A stretch of 64,000 bases of DNA from the NCBI GenBank assembly GCA_032433765.1, contig JAVIAB010000049.1:18247169-18311168 (forward strand), written 5' to 3'. Shown in pieces: positions 24,214-57,009 of the stretch. The notes below the pieces were generated by a model. That model saw nothing but the letters and a program-made list of their open reading frames with translations, had not been told where the DNA came from and searched no databases. The stretch's first letter is position 1. The number at the start of each line of letters is the position of its first letter. The stretch comes from Megaustenia siamemsis (lineage: Eukaryota > Mollusca > Gastropoda > Stylommatophora > Ariophantidae). Made by a program: the position numbers and the translations under genes.

Positions 24214-26323
24214 TAGCTTGTTTTCATAACTCCTGCCAAACTTTTAAAATCGATAGCTTTTTAACCGCTTGTTGTAAGTTGTTCAAAATTTGCATGTAAA
24301 GTTATAATGATTAGAACCCAACAGGGAATTAATTTCATTTTAAAAAAACATTTGGTTATTATTGTTGCTTATTTGATTTATATAAATTTATAACGACCCA
24401 TTGATGTAGTCAAAACTTAATGTTTACAGTAATTTAAGTTAAAAATAGCGAGAGAAAAAATCCATACACGGTAAAATTGACGTGTTTGCACGCTTTCACA
24501 GTGGTTTTTGACACAATTAGACACTTGTAAAAACGAGAAATTGTGTGTTCCATTTCCGTTCATTCATAGGTGGAGACGTGGAACGATTACATTTATCATG
24601 AGTCTTAAAATGAAATTCTACAGTTTACACAACATCGCAATAAAAATGTATGACTATTTTTGCAAAGAGGCTAAACGAGGAAGATTATTTCATTCTTTAG
24701 AAAACCATGAGAATAGGACAAGACACATTTTGGATTTATCTAAACGGTCATTTAATCGCTGGATTCAAGCACATGACCGTCAATGTTCAAAATATACAAA
24801 ATCAAAAGGAAGAGCAAAAATGTTGGATAATTTCGACAGTGAACTTATTAGAAGTGAAATTCGCAAAATGTTGGGTATGAATGAAACTGTTACAATAAGA
24901 AAATTAAAAGTATAGCTGAAAAAGAACAACAGTATTGAAATATCAAAGTCTACATTATGGAGGAATGTGAGAGCAGCAGGCTTTAAATTAAGAAAGTATT
25001 CCAATGGACGAAACATCATCTGTGAGAAGCCACATATAGTAGTCATGAGAAGCAAGTACTTACGTGAAGTAAAAGAGGTGCTCAAGCAAGGTTATGATAT
25101 TGTGTACTTGGATGAAACATGGATCAATGCTCACCACACTAACCAAAGGGAATGACAGTCATCAGATGGAAAGATTAAGAGATTAATACCTAGCAGCAAA
25201 GGACAGCGCTTGATAATTGCTCATGCAGATAGTCGACAACATGGACTAATACAGAATGCAGAGCTCATTTTTCTTTCAAAATCCATAGACAATCGGGATT
25301 ATCACTCTGAGATGAATGGTCACATATTTCGACATTGGATTGAAAATTATGTTCTGCCATCACTAGATCGACTATCTTGCCTAATAATGGACAATGCAGC
25401 GTACCACAACATTGTTGCACTTGAAGATAAAGTCCCGACGTCATCCAGTACAAAAGATGCTATTAAGATATGGCTCACAAAGGAGCACATACAATTTAAT
25501 AACATGTACTTAAAACATGAATTACTATCTCTAGTAAAGCAAAAACAGAGGACAAAGATTTTTCAAATAGATAAGATTATCCAAGAGCACGGTCATATAA
25601 GTTTGAGGCTGCCACCTTACCATGCTCATTTAAATCCAATAGAACTAATCTGGGCAAAATTAAAAGGACAAGTGGCAGATGAAAATACAACATTCAAAAT
25701 ATGCGATGTAAAGACTCTTGCTAATCTCGCTTTATTAAATATAGACAAAGATTATTGGGCTAAATGTGAAGACCACGTCTTAAAACAGGAAGAGGAATAT
25801 TGGAAAAATGATGGTTTGTGGAATGTTCAACCCCAAACAGTTATTACTCTTTTAGACTCGTCTGATTCAGAATGAAAGTATATAGCCCCCACAATGTTGG
25901 CCCCTATATTACCTTAAATTAGTCCAACAAACGGTCCTTTTCAGGACCCCACAACTATGAAAATTTGAAAAAAGGTATACCTTGATATTATCGTCCGTCC
26001 TCGAACTGAGAAGACAATAATTCTCCTGGAGTTTTGTCTTATCCAGTTATTTCCCCATTACGGCCACGCCTTTACCTAGTGAAAATTAATCATAGACCAG
26101 CAACTACGGTAATTTCTATTCTTTAGGGTTCACAATTTACAATTTTGACAAACATCAAAGAAATTCGCCGCTTTAAGAAAACTGCAGCTGCAAGATATTT
26201 GTTAAATATACATTTAAAGGGTCTTTTGCATTCTAAAAACATTTGGAAAATTTCAACAGTTTTTAACAAATGGTTACTGAGTAATAGCGTTTTGAAGTTG
26301 GGCACATGATTTGAAACGAACTA
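24214..26323 (+). mobile_element. Tc1/mariner-superfamily element with DD83E transposase
   Basis: 2110 bp with TA at each side (24212-24213 and 26324-26325). Long, imperfect inverted termini of about 85 bp start TAGCTTGTTTTCATAACTCC on the left and TAGTTCGTTTCAAATCATGT on the reverse-complemented right. It carries one transposase gene. The TA target and DDE transposase place it in the IS630-Tc1-mariner group. The long D-to-E spacing separates it from the usual DD34D/E types. Confidence 0.85.
24598..25875 (+). pseudogene. DD83E transposase with two premature stops
   Basis: DDE transposase, expected to cut and paste the element. About 425 codons in a single frame from ATG 24598 (an upstream in-frame ATG at 24508 lacks a motif), broken only by TAG at 24913-24915 and TGA at 25153-25155. 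N-terminal helix-turn-helix regions span about 24650-24990. Catalytic residues: first Asp in VYLDETWINAHH (about 25105-25140), second in LIMDNAAYHN (about 25383-25412), Glu in HLNPIELIWAKLKG (about 25627-25668). I count 83 residues between second Asp and Glu. The C-terminus is acidic. Frame integrity over 1.28 kb points to recent inactivation. This spacing resembles the reported DD82E ('Sailor') lineage; I cannot confirm membership. Confidence 0.85.
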
Positions 26324-26334
26324 TAGTTAGCTAT

Positions 26335-26600
26335 GTAGGTTTATTAGGAAGAAACAATCATCATTTGTTGGTCATGTAATGAGAAGAGAACAATTGGAAT
26401 ATATTGTAACAAAGTGGAAAAATTCAATGACGAAGAGATAAGAGGGAAGCAAAGAGAAAAAATACCAGACAAATTAAGAGAATGGCTTGGCAGAAGGTCA
26501 ACAACAGAAATGATAAATAATTGTCGAGATCAAAAATTATGGAGATACATGATGACCTACTCCAGCAGGCCCGGTACTTGATGTTGATGATGATGTAGGA
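26335..26600 (+). mobile_element. LINE 3'-end relic
   Basis: Coding-like text SSFVGHVMRREQLEYIVTKW (about 26355-26415) and a broken downstream stretch match the post-RT C-terminus of RTE-like LINEs. It ends in TGATGATGATG. A hammerhead-like CTGAAGG...GGAAC stretch near 26662-26687 is too degenerate to call. Confidence 0.65.
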
Positions 26601-26829
26601 TTAGTTTTATTTACTTACATATCTGTGTGCGGGTGTTATTTGATTGTTCCTGCTGAAGGCCTATTGAACCGGAACGTCGTTAAAATCTGTGTGGTCTATA
26701 AATCACGTAATGTTTTCCCCACACCATTTTTTTTTCTATTTTTATTTCAATTCTCCCCATCAAAATAATGGAGATCGTACTTCAGATACTAGTTTTGTTG
26801 ACAAGACGTTTATCACTCGCACAGATTGT

Positions 26830-29780
26830 AATAGTCTCTAATAATAGAGATTGTGCTCTGTATTTGTGGAGATTGTGTTCTGTCTTTGTGGAGATTGTGT
26901 TCTGTATTTGTGGAGATTGTTTTCTGTCTTAGTGGAGATTGTATTCTGTCTTTGTGGAGATAGTGTTTTGTCTTTTTGGAGATTGTGTTCTGTCTTTGTG
27001 GAGATTGTATTCTGTCTTTGTGGAGATTGTGTTCTGTCTTTGTGGAGATTGTATTCTGTCTTTCTGGAGATTGTGTTCTGTCTTTGTGGTGATTGTGTTC
27101 TTTCTTTGTGGAGATTGTGTTCTGTCTTTGTGGAGATTGTGTTCTGTCTTTGTGGAGATTGTATTCTGTCTTCGTGGAGATTGTGTTCTGTCTTTGTGGA
27201 GATAGTATTCTGTCTTTGTGGTGATAGTGTTCTGTCTTTGTGGAGATTGTCTTTGTGGAGATTGTATTCTGTCTTTGTGGAGATTGTGTTCTGTCTTTGT
27301 GGAGATTGTGTTCTGTCTTTGTGGAGATCATATTCTGCCTTTGTGGAGATTGTCTTTGTGGAGATTGTGTTCTGTCTTTGTGGAGATTGTGTTCTGTCTT
27401 TGTGGAGATTGTGTCCTGTCTTTGTGGAGATTGTGTTCTGTCTTTGTGGAGATTGTGTTCGGTCTTTGTGGAGATTGTGTTCTTTCTTTGTGGTGATAGT
27501 GTTCTGTCTTTGTGGAGATTGTCTTTGTGGGGATTGTATTCTTTCTTTGTGGAGATTGTATTCTGGCTTTGTGGAGATTGTGTTCTGTCTTTGTGGCGAA
27601 TATATTCTGTCTTTGTGGAGATTGTGTTCTGTCTTTGTGGAGATTGTGTTCTGTCTTTGTGGAGATTGTGTTCTGTATTTGTGGAGATTGTGTTCTGTCT
27701 TTGTAGAGATTGTGTTCTGTCTTTGTGGAGATTGTGTTCTGTCTATGTGAAGATTGTATTCTGTATTTGTGGAGATTGTGTTCTGTCTATATGGAAATTG
27801 TGTTCTGCATTTGTGGAGATTCTGTTCTGTCCTTGTGGAGATTGTGTTCTGTCTTTTTATGGAGATTCTGTTCTTTCCTTGTGGAGATTGTTTTCTGTTT
27901 TTGGGAGATTGTGTTCTTTCTTTGTTGAGATTGTATTCTGTCTTTGTGGAGAATGTGTCCTGTCTTTGTGGAGATTGTGTTCTGTCTTTGTGGAGATTGT
28001 GTTCTGTCTTTGTGGAGATTGTGTTCTGTCTTTGTTGAGATTGTGTTCTGTCTTTGTTGAGATTGTGTTCTGTCTTTGTTGAGATTGTGTTCTGTCTTTG
28101 TGGAGATTGTGTTCGGTCTTTGTGGAGATTGTGTTCTGTCTTTGTTGAGATTGTGTTCTGTCTTTGTGGAGATTGTGTTCTGTCTTTGTGGAGATTGTGT
28201 TCTGTCTTTGTTGAGATTGTGTTCTGTCTTTGTTGATATTGTGTTCTGTCTTTGTTGAGATTATGTTCTGTCTTTGTGGAGATTGTGTTCTGTCTTTGTG
28301 GAGATTGTATTCTGTCTTTGTGGAGATTGTGTTCTGTCTTTGTGGTGATTGTGTCCTGTCTTTGTGGAGATTGCATTCTAAATTTGTGGAGATTGCGTTC
28401 TGTATTTGTGGAGATTGTGTTCTGTCTTTGTGGAGATTGTATTCTGTATTTGTTGAGATTGTATTCTGCCATTGTGGAGATTGTGTTCTGTATTTATGGA
28501 GATAGTATTCTGTCTTTGTGGAGATTTTGTTCTGTATTTGTGGAGATTGTGTTCTGTATTTGTTGAGATTGTGTTCTGTATTTGTGGAGATTGTGTCCTG
28601 TCTTTGTGGAGATTGTGTTCTGTCTTTGTTGATATTGTGTTCTGTCTTTGTGGAGATTGTGTTCTGTCTTTGTTGAGATTGTGTTCTGTCTTTGTGGAGA
28701 TTGTGTTCGGTCTTTGTGGAGATTGTGTTCTGTCTTTGTTGAGATTGTGTTCTGTCTTTGTGGAGATTGTGTTCTGTCTTTGTGGAGATTGTGTTCTGTC
28801 TTTGTTGAGATTGTGTTCTGTCTTTGTTGAGATTGTGTTCTGTCTTTGTTGAGATTATGTTCTGTCTTTGTGGAGATTGTGTTCTGTCTTTGTGGAGATT
28901 GTATTCTGTCTTTGTGGAGATTGTGTTCTGTCTTTGTGGTGATTGTATCCTGTCTTTGTGGAGATTGCATTCTAAATTTGTGGAGATTGCGTTCTGTATT
29001 TGTGGAGATTGTGTTCTGTCTTTGTGGAGATTGTATTCTGTATTTGTTGAGATTGTATTCTGCCATTGTGGAGATTGTGTTCTGTATTTATGGAGATAGT
29101 ATTCTGTCTTTGTGGAGATTTTGTTCTGTATTTGTGGATATTGTGTTCTGTATTTGTTGAGATTGTGTTCTGTATTTGTGGAGATTGTGTTTTGTATTTG
29201 TGGAGATTGTATTCTGTCTTTGTGGAGATTGTGTTCTGTATTTGTTAAGATTGTGCTCTGTCTTTGTGGAGATTGTGTTCTGTATTTGTTGAGATTGTGC
29301 TCTGTCTTTGTGGAGATTGTGTTCTGTATTTGTTGAGATTGTGCTCTGTCTTTGTGGAGATTGTGCTCTGTCTTTGTGGAGACTGCTTTCTGTCTTTGTG
29401 GAGATTGTGTTCTGTATTTGTTGAGATAGTATTCTGTATTTTTGGAGATTGTTTTCTGTATTTATGGAGATTGTGTTCTGTCTATGTGGAGATTGTGTTC
29501 TGTATTTGTTGAGATTGTATTCTGTATTTGTGGAGATGTTCTGTCTTTGTGGAGATTGTGTTCTGTCTTTGTGGAGGTTGTGTTCTGTCTTTGTGGAGAT
29601 TGTGTTCTGTCTTTGTGGAGATTGTGTTCTGTCTTTGTGGAGATTGTGTCCTGTCTTTGTGGAGATTGTGTTCTGTCTTTGTTGATATTGTGTTCTGTCT
29701 TTGTGGAGATTGTGTTCTGTCTTTGTTGAGATTGTGTTCTGTCAATGTTGAGACTGTGTTCTGTCTATGTTCGTGTGCTG
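26830..29780. repeat. 22-bp minisatellite, about 134 copies
   Basis: Units of GAGATTGTGTTCTGTCTTTG plus two bases. Because 22 is not a multiple of three, three units translate to one 22-residue repeat, which leaves long open frames on both strands (for example 544 codons on the minus strand); these are not genes. A block near 28040-28570 recurs 594 bp (27 units) downstream at about 28634-29160. Confidence 0.97.
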
Positions 29781-29897
29781 AGATTGATATGATGCAGACT
29801 ACAGCTACCTTTCTTTGTTTGGGAGATAAGATATGAATTCGGATGATTCCACAGCCACAGGCGGTTGAGCAATTATGGATTTTAATTCGTTTGCACA
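29781..29897 (+). mobile_element. Retroposon family R, 5'-truncated copy
   Basis: Matches the reverse complement of 31080-31190 and 56400-56510 (blocks TTTCTTTGTTTGGGAGAT and GCGGTTGAGCAATTATGGAT). It ends at ATTCGTTTGCA, immediately before the 5' region of the EGF-like gene. Confidence 0.75.
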
Positions 29898-29980
29898 ATG
29901 TTAACTTTGAACGTTCACGCTATCTGTTGTCACAGCGAGTTGACGGATTTTTAGAAATGTAACCACGAGTTTGATAATAA

Positions 29981-31023
29981 ATGTGTGTACACATTTCGTT
30001 AACCACCGCTGTAGATCAAGTCTTTATTCTGCTGGCTTCGTTCGTGACCTTGGAAGCTAATGACCTAACATGTGCAGACGGTTGGTTTGGGGCAAACTGT
30101 ACGTTACAATGTCACTGCAATAATGACTCAGTTTGCGGCAAAACTACAGGGACATGCCCAAACAATGACAGTTGTCAGCACGAATATTTCGGACCCCAAT
30201 GTCAGTACTTAGATCTTGTTTACAAATACGCCCAAAAATCTGAACCTACTTTCCTGTTTGATAACAACGACACCACATGTAATCCGAACGCTGATTATAC
30301 ATCAGTTGAGGCAACTCTCAATCAATCTTTGCCGTTCTCCTGTTTTAGGATTTATGTGAATGACTTAATATATCTGGACAGTTTCACGGTAAAACTAAAT
30401 GGTTCAGCCTTATGTAACAATGAATCAAGGTTTGTAGTTAGTTTGCATGCGATTGATGTCTTTCGCTCTGTGGCTGGTCTGATCAACAAGTTACGGATTG
30501 AAAGGGCGATAGTTGCAAATATCTACTCCATCTACATTGGCGGGGGTCGGAATGTGGCTCTCAAATCATACCCAAATATTTCTTTGAACACTATTGTAGT
30601 CCCCGCACAAGCGACTATGGCACACATTGAGATTGAGTTCTCACCGACCATTTTGCAGGCCGTCAGTGCACTGACGGCGTGTGAGGTGCAAACATTTACA
30701 GACACCTATTGTCTGGACGGGCATTCTTGGTCGTTTTGTGCAGTGTGTAGTGGGTGTTGCAGAGGCTGCAACGTCATCATCGGTACGTTTCACAGCAGCT
30801 GTTCACATGGGATCTATGACACGACTGCTCCGGGTCTTGTCTTAGTGTCTGTCCTTTATGTGAGGAAAAATCCGGAAAATGCCTACAATGTAAGCATCCG
30901 GGCTACACCTGTAATGACACTTGTCCCGATGGTAATTTTGGGCTACAGTGCAAACAGACGTGTTCTGATGGCTGTGACATCATATGTGACCATGAAAGTA
31001 CAGACTGTACGTGCAAGGAAACG
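29981..31023 (+). pseudogene. Secreted EGF-like multidomain protein, 5' part
   Basis: The product would be secreted or cell-surface. The start at 29981 is chosen because the antisense paralog at 32413 has the matching ATG and leader. A hydrophobic leader (VFILLASFVTL, residues about 15-25) precedes an EGF-like domain with CADGWFGANCTLQCHC (about 30074-30210). A cysteine-poor module of about 150 residues, possibly galactose-binding-like, follows. From about 30740 come more EGF-like repeats, but these change frame near 30820 (CPLCEEKSGKCLQC and CNDTCPDGNFGLQC read in the other frame). The coding run is intronless for over 1 kb. It is then split by an insert at 31024 and resumes at 32558. Frameshift plus insertion make it a pseudogene unless the indel is an assembly error. 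Confidence 0.75.
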
Positions 31024-31430
31024 TTATTGTTATTGTTATTGGTTATGGAAGGCCTCGGTAACACTGCAAACGAATTAAAATCCATAATTGCTCAACCGCC
31101 CGTGCCAGTGGAATCATCCGAATTACTAACACATCTCCCAAACAAAGAAAGGTAACTGTAGTCCCCATCGTAGCAGTCTCAGCACACGCCAAAAGACATA
31201 AGGCGAAACCGCGCAGAAAGTGAACACAGCCAACTGTTCCCTGTCATACGATATCATCATTTATCGTAAACAAGCGGGATATCGAAACAGGATCAAAACG
31301 GATGAGACACACAGCTCACGGTGTGCACAGAGCACTTAACTCAGTAGCTCCTGCAACAAGCCGGACTTGAATATGAGGAAACTGCAAGAAGGAACACTTT
31401 TCAGACATAGCCTTCAATGGTTCCCGCCGC

Positions 31431-32205
31431 CTATCCACCATATACCATGGAAGTTCGCGTCCTCCCGAAAATGATGATCGTCATAGCACTTGATGATGTT
31501 AGGCCATCGTTGATGACTCCAATTCCAAACATATAGACACACAGTGGTGGCAAGTTATCATTTCCAATCCAACAGAAGCCACCTGACCTGTAGTTAGTAA
31601 AACCACAGAGAGAATATGATTTTGTGACCTTCACTGATTCACTCTTCGATGTGAATGTGTAGTTTACACAAGAGAAAAAGTTTTCAACTACAGTGATCCC
31701 ATTTAAGGCAACTCTGGGATAACAAGGCAAGTCTCCTTTATAGCAGCAGAACTTGATGTTCTCTGCTCCCTTCTTGTAGCTGCTGCCACACGATTCTGAT
31801 GTCTCATTAACTTGGATATCATTCAAGAACAATGTCGGATTAACATTCCATAGATATGGCTCTGCTGATGAAGTGCTTGGTGCAACAGTTGTATCAATCA
31901 TACAGGAGGCTCCTGGTTTGTGGTCATTAATATCACAGATATTCCATTACAGTAATCCCATTAAAGGCAGTTCTAGGGTAGCATGGCATGCCTGTTTCAG
32001 AACAGCACAATCCTATGATGTTTTCTGTGTTCGCTATAAAGCTGCTGCTGCTACACAATCCTGACCAATTACAGGTGTGGACACTATTCACTTTCAATGA
32101 CAAAACTGCTTTGTATACATCATAAACCTCTGGAAGCGAATCATTTATGGGACTAATAGTACAATTTATTCTTCCATCGGGGATATCTTCCTTGAGGCCC
32201 CCCCC
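31431..32205 (-). CDS. Unrecognised extracellular protein, two cysteine-rich repeats
   Basis: I do not recognise the family. After an acceptor-like CCTCAAG (near 32195), the minus strand reads DIPDGRINCTISPINDSLPE and then a unit ending LCCSETGMPCYPRTAFNGIT (to about 31937). A second unit, 31900-31640, has FCCYKGDLPCYPRVALNGIT. The two share CC-x5/6-PCYPR-x-A-x-NGITV, so they are tandem paralogous domains of roughly 85-90 residues rich in Cys and N-glycosylation sites. One base is out of register between them near 31940. The C-terminal part (SGGFCWIGNDNLPPLCVYMF) is also present at 56670-56861. It lies inside the 31024-32557 insert. Confidence 0.5.
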
Positions 32206-32317
32206 CCCACCCCAAGAAAAAAAAGGTCTTTGGTTAAAAAGCACATATGCTTTTGAGTTAAACACAAAATGAGCCCACTTCATAGATTCAAAATGGTCCT
32301 TGCCAATGCCATCCGTT

Positions 32318-32413
32318 TGCACAAGTTAGGTCTTTAGCTACCAAGGTCAGAAACGAAGCTATCAAATTAAAGACTTTATTTACAGCGAAGGTTAACGAAT
32401 TGTGAACAAACAT
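32318..32413 (-). pseudogene. Leader segment of antisense EGF-gene paralog
   Basis: The minus strand from ATG at 32413 reads MFVHNSLTFAVNKVFNLIAS and continues FLTLVAKDLTCANGW, matching the leader and first EGF cysteine of the gene at 29981. It then departs from the EGF domain and hits a stop near 32318. Flanking non-coding sequence upstream is also conserved with 29898-29980. Confidence 0.7.
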
Positions 32414-32557
32414 TTATGTTCAAACCCTTGAATACATTTTAAAAATCTGCCAACTGGCTGCAATAAAAGATATCGTGGTGTTCAAAGTAAACATTGCTTA
32501 GTCCATGGCTCGAATATAAATAAGCTGCCATTTTGGTGCGTCCCATGACGTCATGTT

Positions 32558-32765
32558 CAAGGAAACGTACTACGGGTCAGACTGCACTCTCAAATGTCCG
32601 GACAACTGTTTCAAACGACACCTGTGAACAGTCAACCGGGAACTGTACATGCAAGGGAACGTTCTACGGGTCAGACTGCACTCTCAAATCTCCGGACAAC
32701 TGTTTGAATGAAACCTGTGAACAGTTAATCGGGCCTGCGTCTCGTATGTCGATGATTCCATATTA
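32558..32765 (+). pseudogene. EGF-like gene continuation after the insert
   Basis: Resumes the interrupted EGF repeats: KETYYGSDCTLKCPDNC, then after a frame change DTCEQSTGNCTCKGTFYGSD and CPDNC-like units (one Cys replaced by Ser). It ends at a stop in 32763-32765. Two near-identical units of about 105 bp (32558-32662 and 32651-32755) suggest EGF repeat duplication. Confidence 0.7.
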
Positions 32766-32799
32766 AGAAGAGTCTGCCGACTACAACAAATCCAAGCAT

Positions 32800-33405
32800 A
32801 TGGATACCTTAATGTGTTTCTGTGTTGGACATGGTTCATTTCTTGGTGTTTTTCCGTGAAGCCATGGCTCATATCTTGATGTGTGTCACGTTAGTCATAT
32901 CTCATATCTTGGTGTGTCCGTGTTAATCATGTCTCATATCTTTATGTGTGTATGTGTTTAGTCATATCTCATATCTTAGTGTGTATCTGTGTTAGTCATG
33001 TGTCACATCTTTGTGTGTGCATGTTTGGGTTAGTGATATATCATATCTTTGTGTGCATGATTATGTCAGTCATATCTCATATCTTTGTGTGTGCATGTCT
33101 GTGTATGTCATATCCTTGTGTGTGCATGGCTATGTTAGTCACATCCCATATCTGTGTGTGTGCATGTCTATGTTGGCCATATCTCATATCTTTGTGTGCA
33201 TGTCTATGTTAGGCATGTGTCATATCTTTGTATGTGCATGTGCATCTCATACATATCTCATATCTGTATGTGCATGTCTATGTTAGTCATGTGCCATATA
33301 TATTGATGTGTGTCAGTGTTAGTCATGCCTCGTATCGCTGTGTGCATGTCTGTGTTTGTCACATCTCACATCTTTGTGTGTGCATGTCTGTGTTAGTCAC
33401 CTCTA
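32800..33405. repeat. Minisatellite of about 38-40 bp units
   Basis: About 15 degenerate units around CATATCTTTGTGTGTGCATG and TATGTTAGTCATATCT. It directly follows the EGF gene remnant. Confidence 0.9.
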
Positions 33406-33733
33406 GTGACTCGGACAGATGGTGCTCGTAAACCTGGGAGGGCCGACCATCTAAGGGCAGAATCCCTCTACAGAAAAGATCATCTGCTGCCTTACAGGAA
33501 GATTGGGGACAATAAAAGGCTATGGAAAGCTAACCTGAATAAAATGCTGGCTGAAATCGGATGCACTGGGCCACTGGCGCAGAACACAGTGCAACGTTTT
33601 AACGGGTGTTCAATCAGAGTGGATCTGACAGACTCTAATTGTGATGTTCTGTCTGTGGGGGCAATCAACACACTTAACCTGACAGCTGACTTCATGTGAG
33701 AGTCTGGAATCCTACTCTGATTGAGTTCTGATC

Positions 33734-33772
<39 letters not shown>
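33406..33772 (+). repeat. 340-bp dispersed repeat with (GA)n tail, copy 2
   Basis: Plus-strand copy of the repeat at 23621-23955. A 97-codon open frame (33406-33699) is present in both copies. Of 15 base differences I counted in the aligned frame, 12 change the amino acid, so there is no sign of protein constraint. It ends in a (GA)17-like run at 33737-33772. Confidence 0.8.
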
Positions 33773-33774
<2 letters not shown>

Positions 33775-33815
33775 CGTTTGCAGTGATACCGGGGCCTTCC
33801 ATTATCATGTAGAGA
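33773..33815 (+). mobile_element. Retroposon family R, terminal fragment
   Basis: GATTCGTTTGCAGTGATACC and the following GGGGCCTTCCAT match the extreme 3' end of family R (reverse complement of 31042-31085). It is a severely 5'-truncated copy next to the GA run. Confidence 0.6.
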
Positions 33816-34057
33816 CGAGAGCTTGTGGTGTCATACGCTCAGCTACGACAGCAGACACGGTGCTTGATGATGATGTTTTGAAGATTCACATTAACGACGT
33901 TCAAGTTTCTCCACGGTGCGCAACTTTAGCGCTGCACCAGTGACAACCCGGCCGGAAGCAGCAAGGCGGCAGTTCATTACGGTGCGGCATGGATGTCGTC
34001 ATGGTCAACTGAGAGAGGACGGAGGTGGCAACGCTAGATTTCATCGGTGGATAATAG
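33816..34057 (+). promoter_or_regulatory. Probable promoter and 5' UTR of the multi-exon gene
   Basis: A GC- and CpG-richer island in AT-rich surroundings, without coding frame, immediately upstream of the proposed ATG at 34058. No TATA box is obvious. The assignment rests on position and composition only. Confidence 0.4.
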
Positions 34058-56200
<22,143 letters not shown>

Positions 56201-56355
56201 GTAAAGCGCACCCCCCGCACCCCCACCCCCCACCCCCTTCCACACAAACACACACAATACATGTCATCATTAAATTACTTGTTGCTGTTCTCAATGTAGC
56301 CTTATGTAACTGTCGTGGTCTGAGAGTCAAGTATAAGGGGAGCAACCATCGATAT

Positions 56356-56938
56356 TGGCTATTGTTATTGGCTATGGAAGGCCTCGGTCTCACAGCAAAC
56401 GAATTAAAATCCATAATTGCTCAACCGCCCGTGCCAGTGGAATTATTCGAATTACTAACTCATCTCCCAAACAAAGAAAGGTAACTGTAGTCCCCATCGT
56501 ATCAGTCTCAGCACACGCCAAAAGACATAAGGCGAAACCGCGCAGAAAGTGAACACAGCCAACTGTTCCCTGTCATACGATATCATCATTCATCGTAAAC
56601 AAGCGGGATATCGAAGCAGGATCAAAACGGATGAGACACACAGCTCACGGTGTGCACAGAGCACTTAACTCAGTAGCTCCTGCAACAAGCCGGACTTGGA
56701 ATATGAGGAAACTGCAAGAAGGAACACTTTTCAGACATAGCCTTCAATGTTTCCTGCCGCCTATCCACCATATACCATGGGAGTTTAGTCCTCCCGAAAA
56801 TGATGATCGTCGTAGCACTTGATGATGTTAGGCCATCATTGATGACTCCAATTCCAAACATATAGACACACAGTGGTGGTAAGTTATCATTTCCAATCCA
56901 ACAGAAGCCACCTGACCTGTAGTTAGTAACCTGTAGTT
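56356..56938 (-). mobile_element. Retroposon family R, 5'-truncated copy with 12-bp TSD
   Basis: About 96 percent identical to 31040-31605 of the long insert, in the same orientation. TSD AACCATCGATAT at 56344-56355 and 56939-56950. The minus strand keeps the GVINDGLTSSSATTIIIFG coding end (about 56800-56860). A 53-codon plus-strand frame (56394-56552) is also open but has no recognised motif. Confidence 0.88.
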
Positions 56939-57009
56939 AACCATCGATATATTAAAGCTAAAATTAGATACTTGGCCAGTTTAGTTTAGTTGATGATTTA
57001 GTTATCATC

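Larger units (their letters stand above)
31024..32557 (-). mobile_element. Retroposon-like insert carrying a paralogous secreted gene (family R, longest copy)
   Basis: The host EGF coding sequence stops at CAAGGAAACG (31014-31023) and resumes after a second CAAGGAAACG (32558-32567), a perfect 10-bp TSD around 1534 bp. On the minus strand the insert starts with sequence homologous to the 5' flank and leader of the host gene (32500-32318), then encodes two cysteine-rich units, then a 3' part shared with 56356-56938 and 29781-29897, ending in an AATAAC-type tail. Shared 3' ends and variable 5' truncation are the marks of LINE-type retroposition. Confidence 0.8.

Noticed and set aside
26838..28472. 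544-codon open frame on the minus strand
   Set aside because: It is translation of the 22-bp minisatellite; every phase on both strands is open for the same arithmetic reason.
56394..56552. Basic plus-strand frame in retroposon R, also partly open at 31083
   Set aside because: It lies antisense to the retroposon's own coding direction in its presumed 3' UTR, and no motif was recognised.
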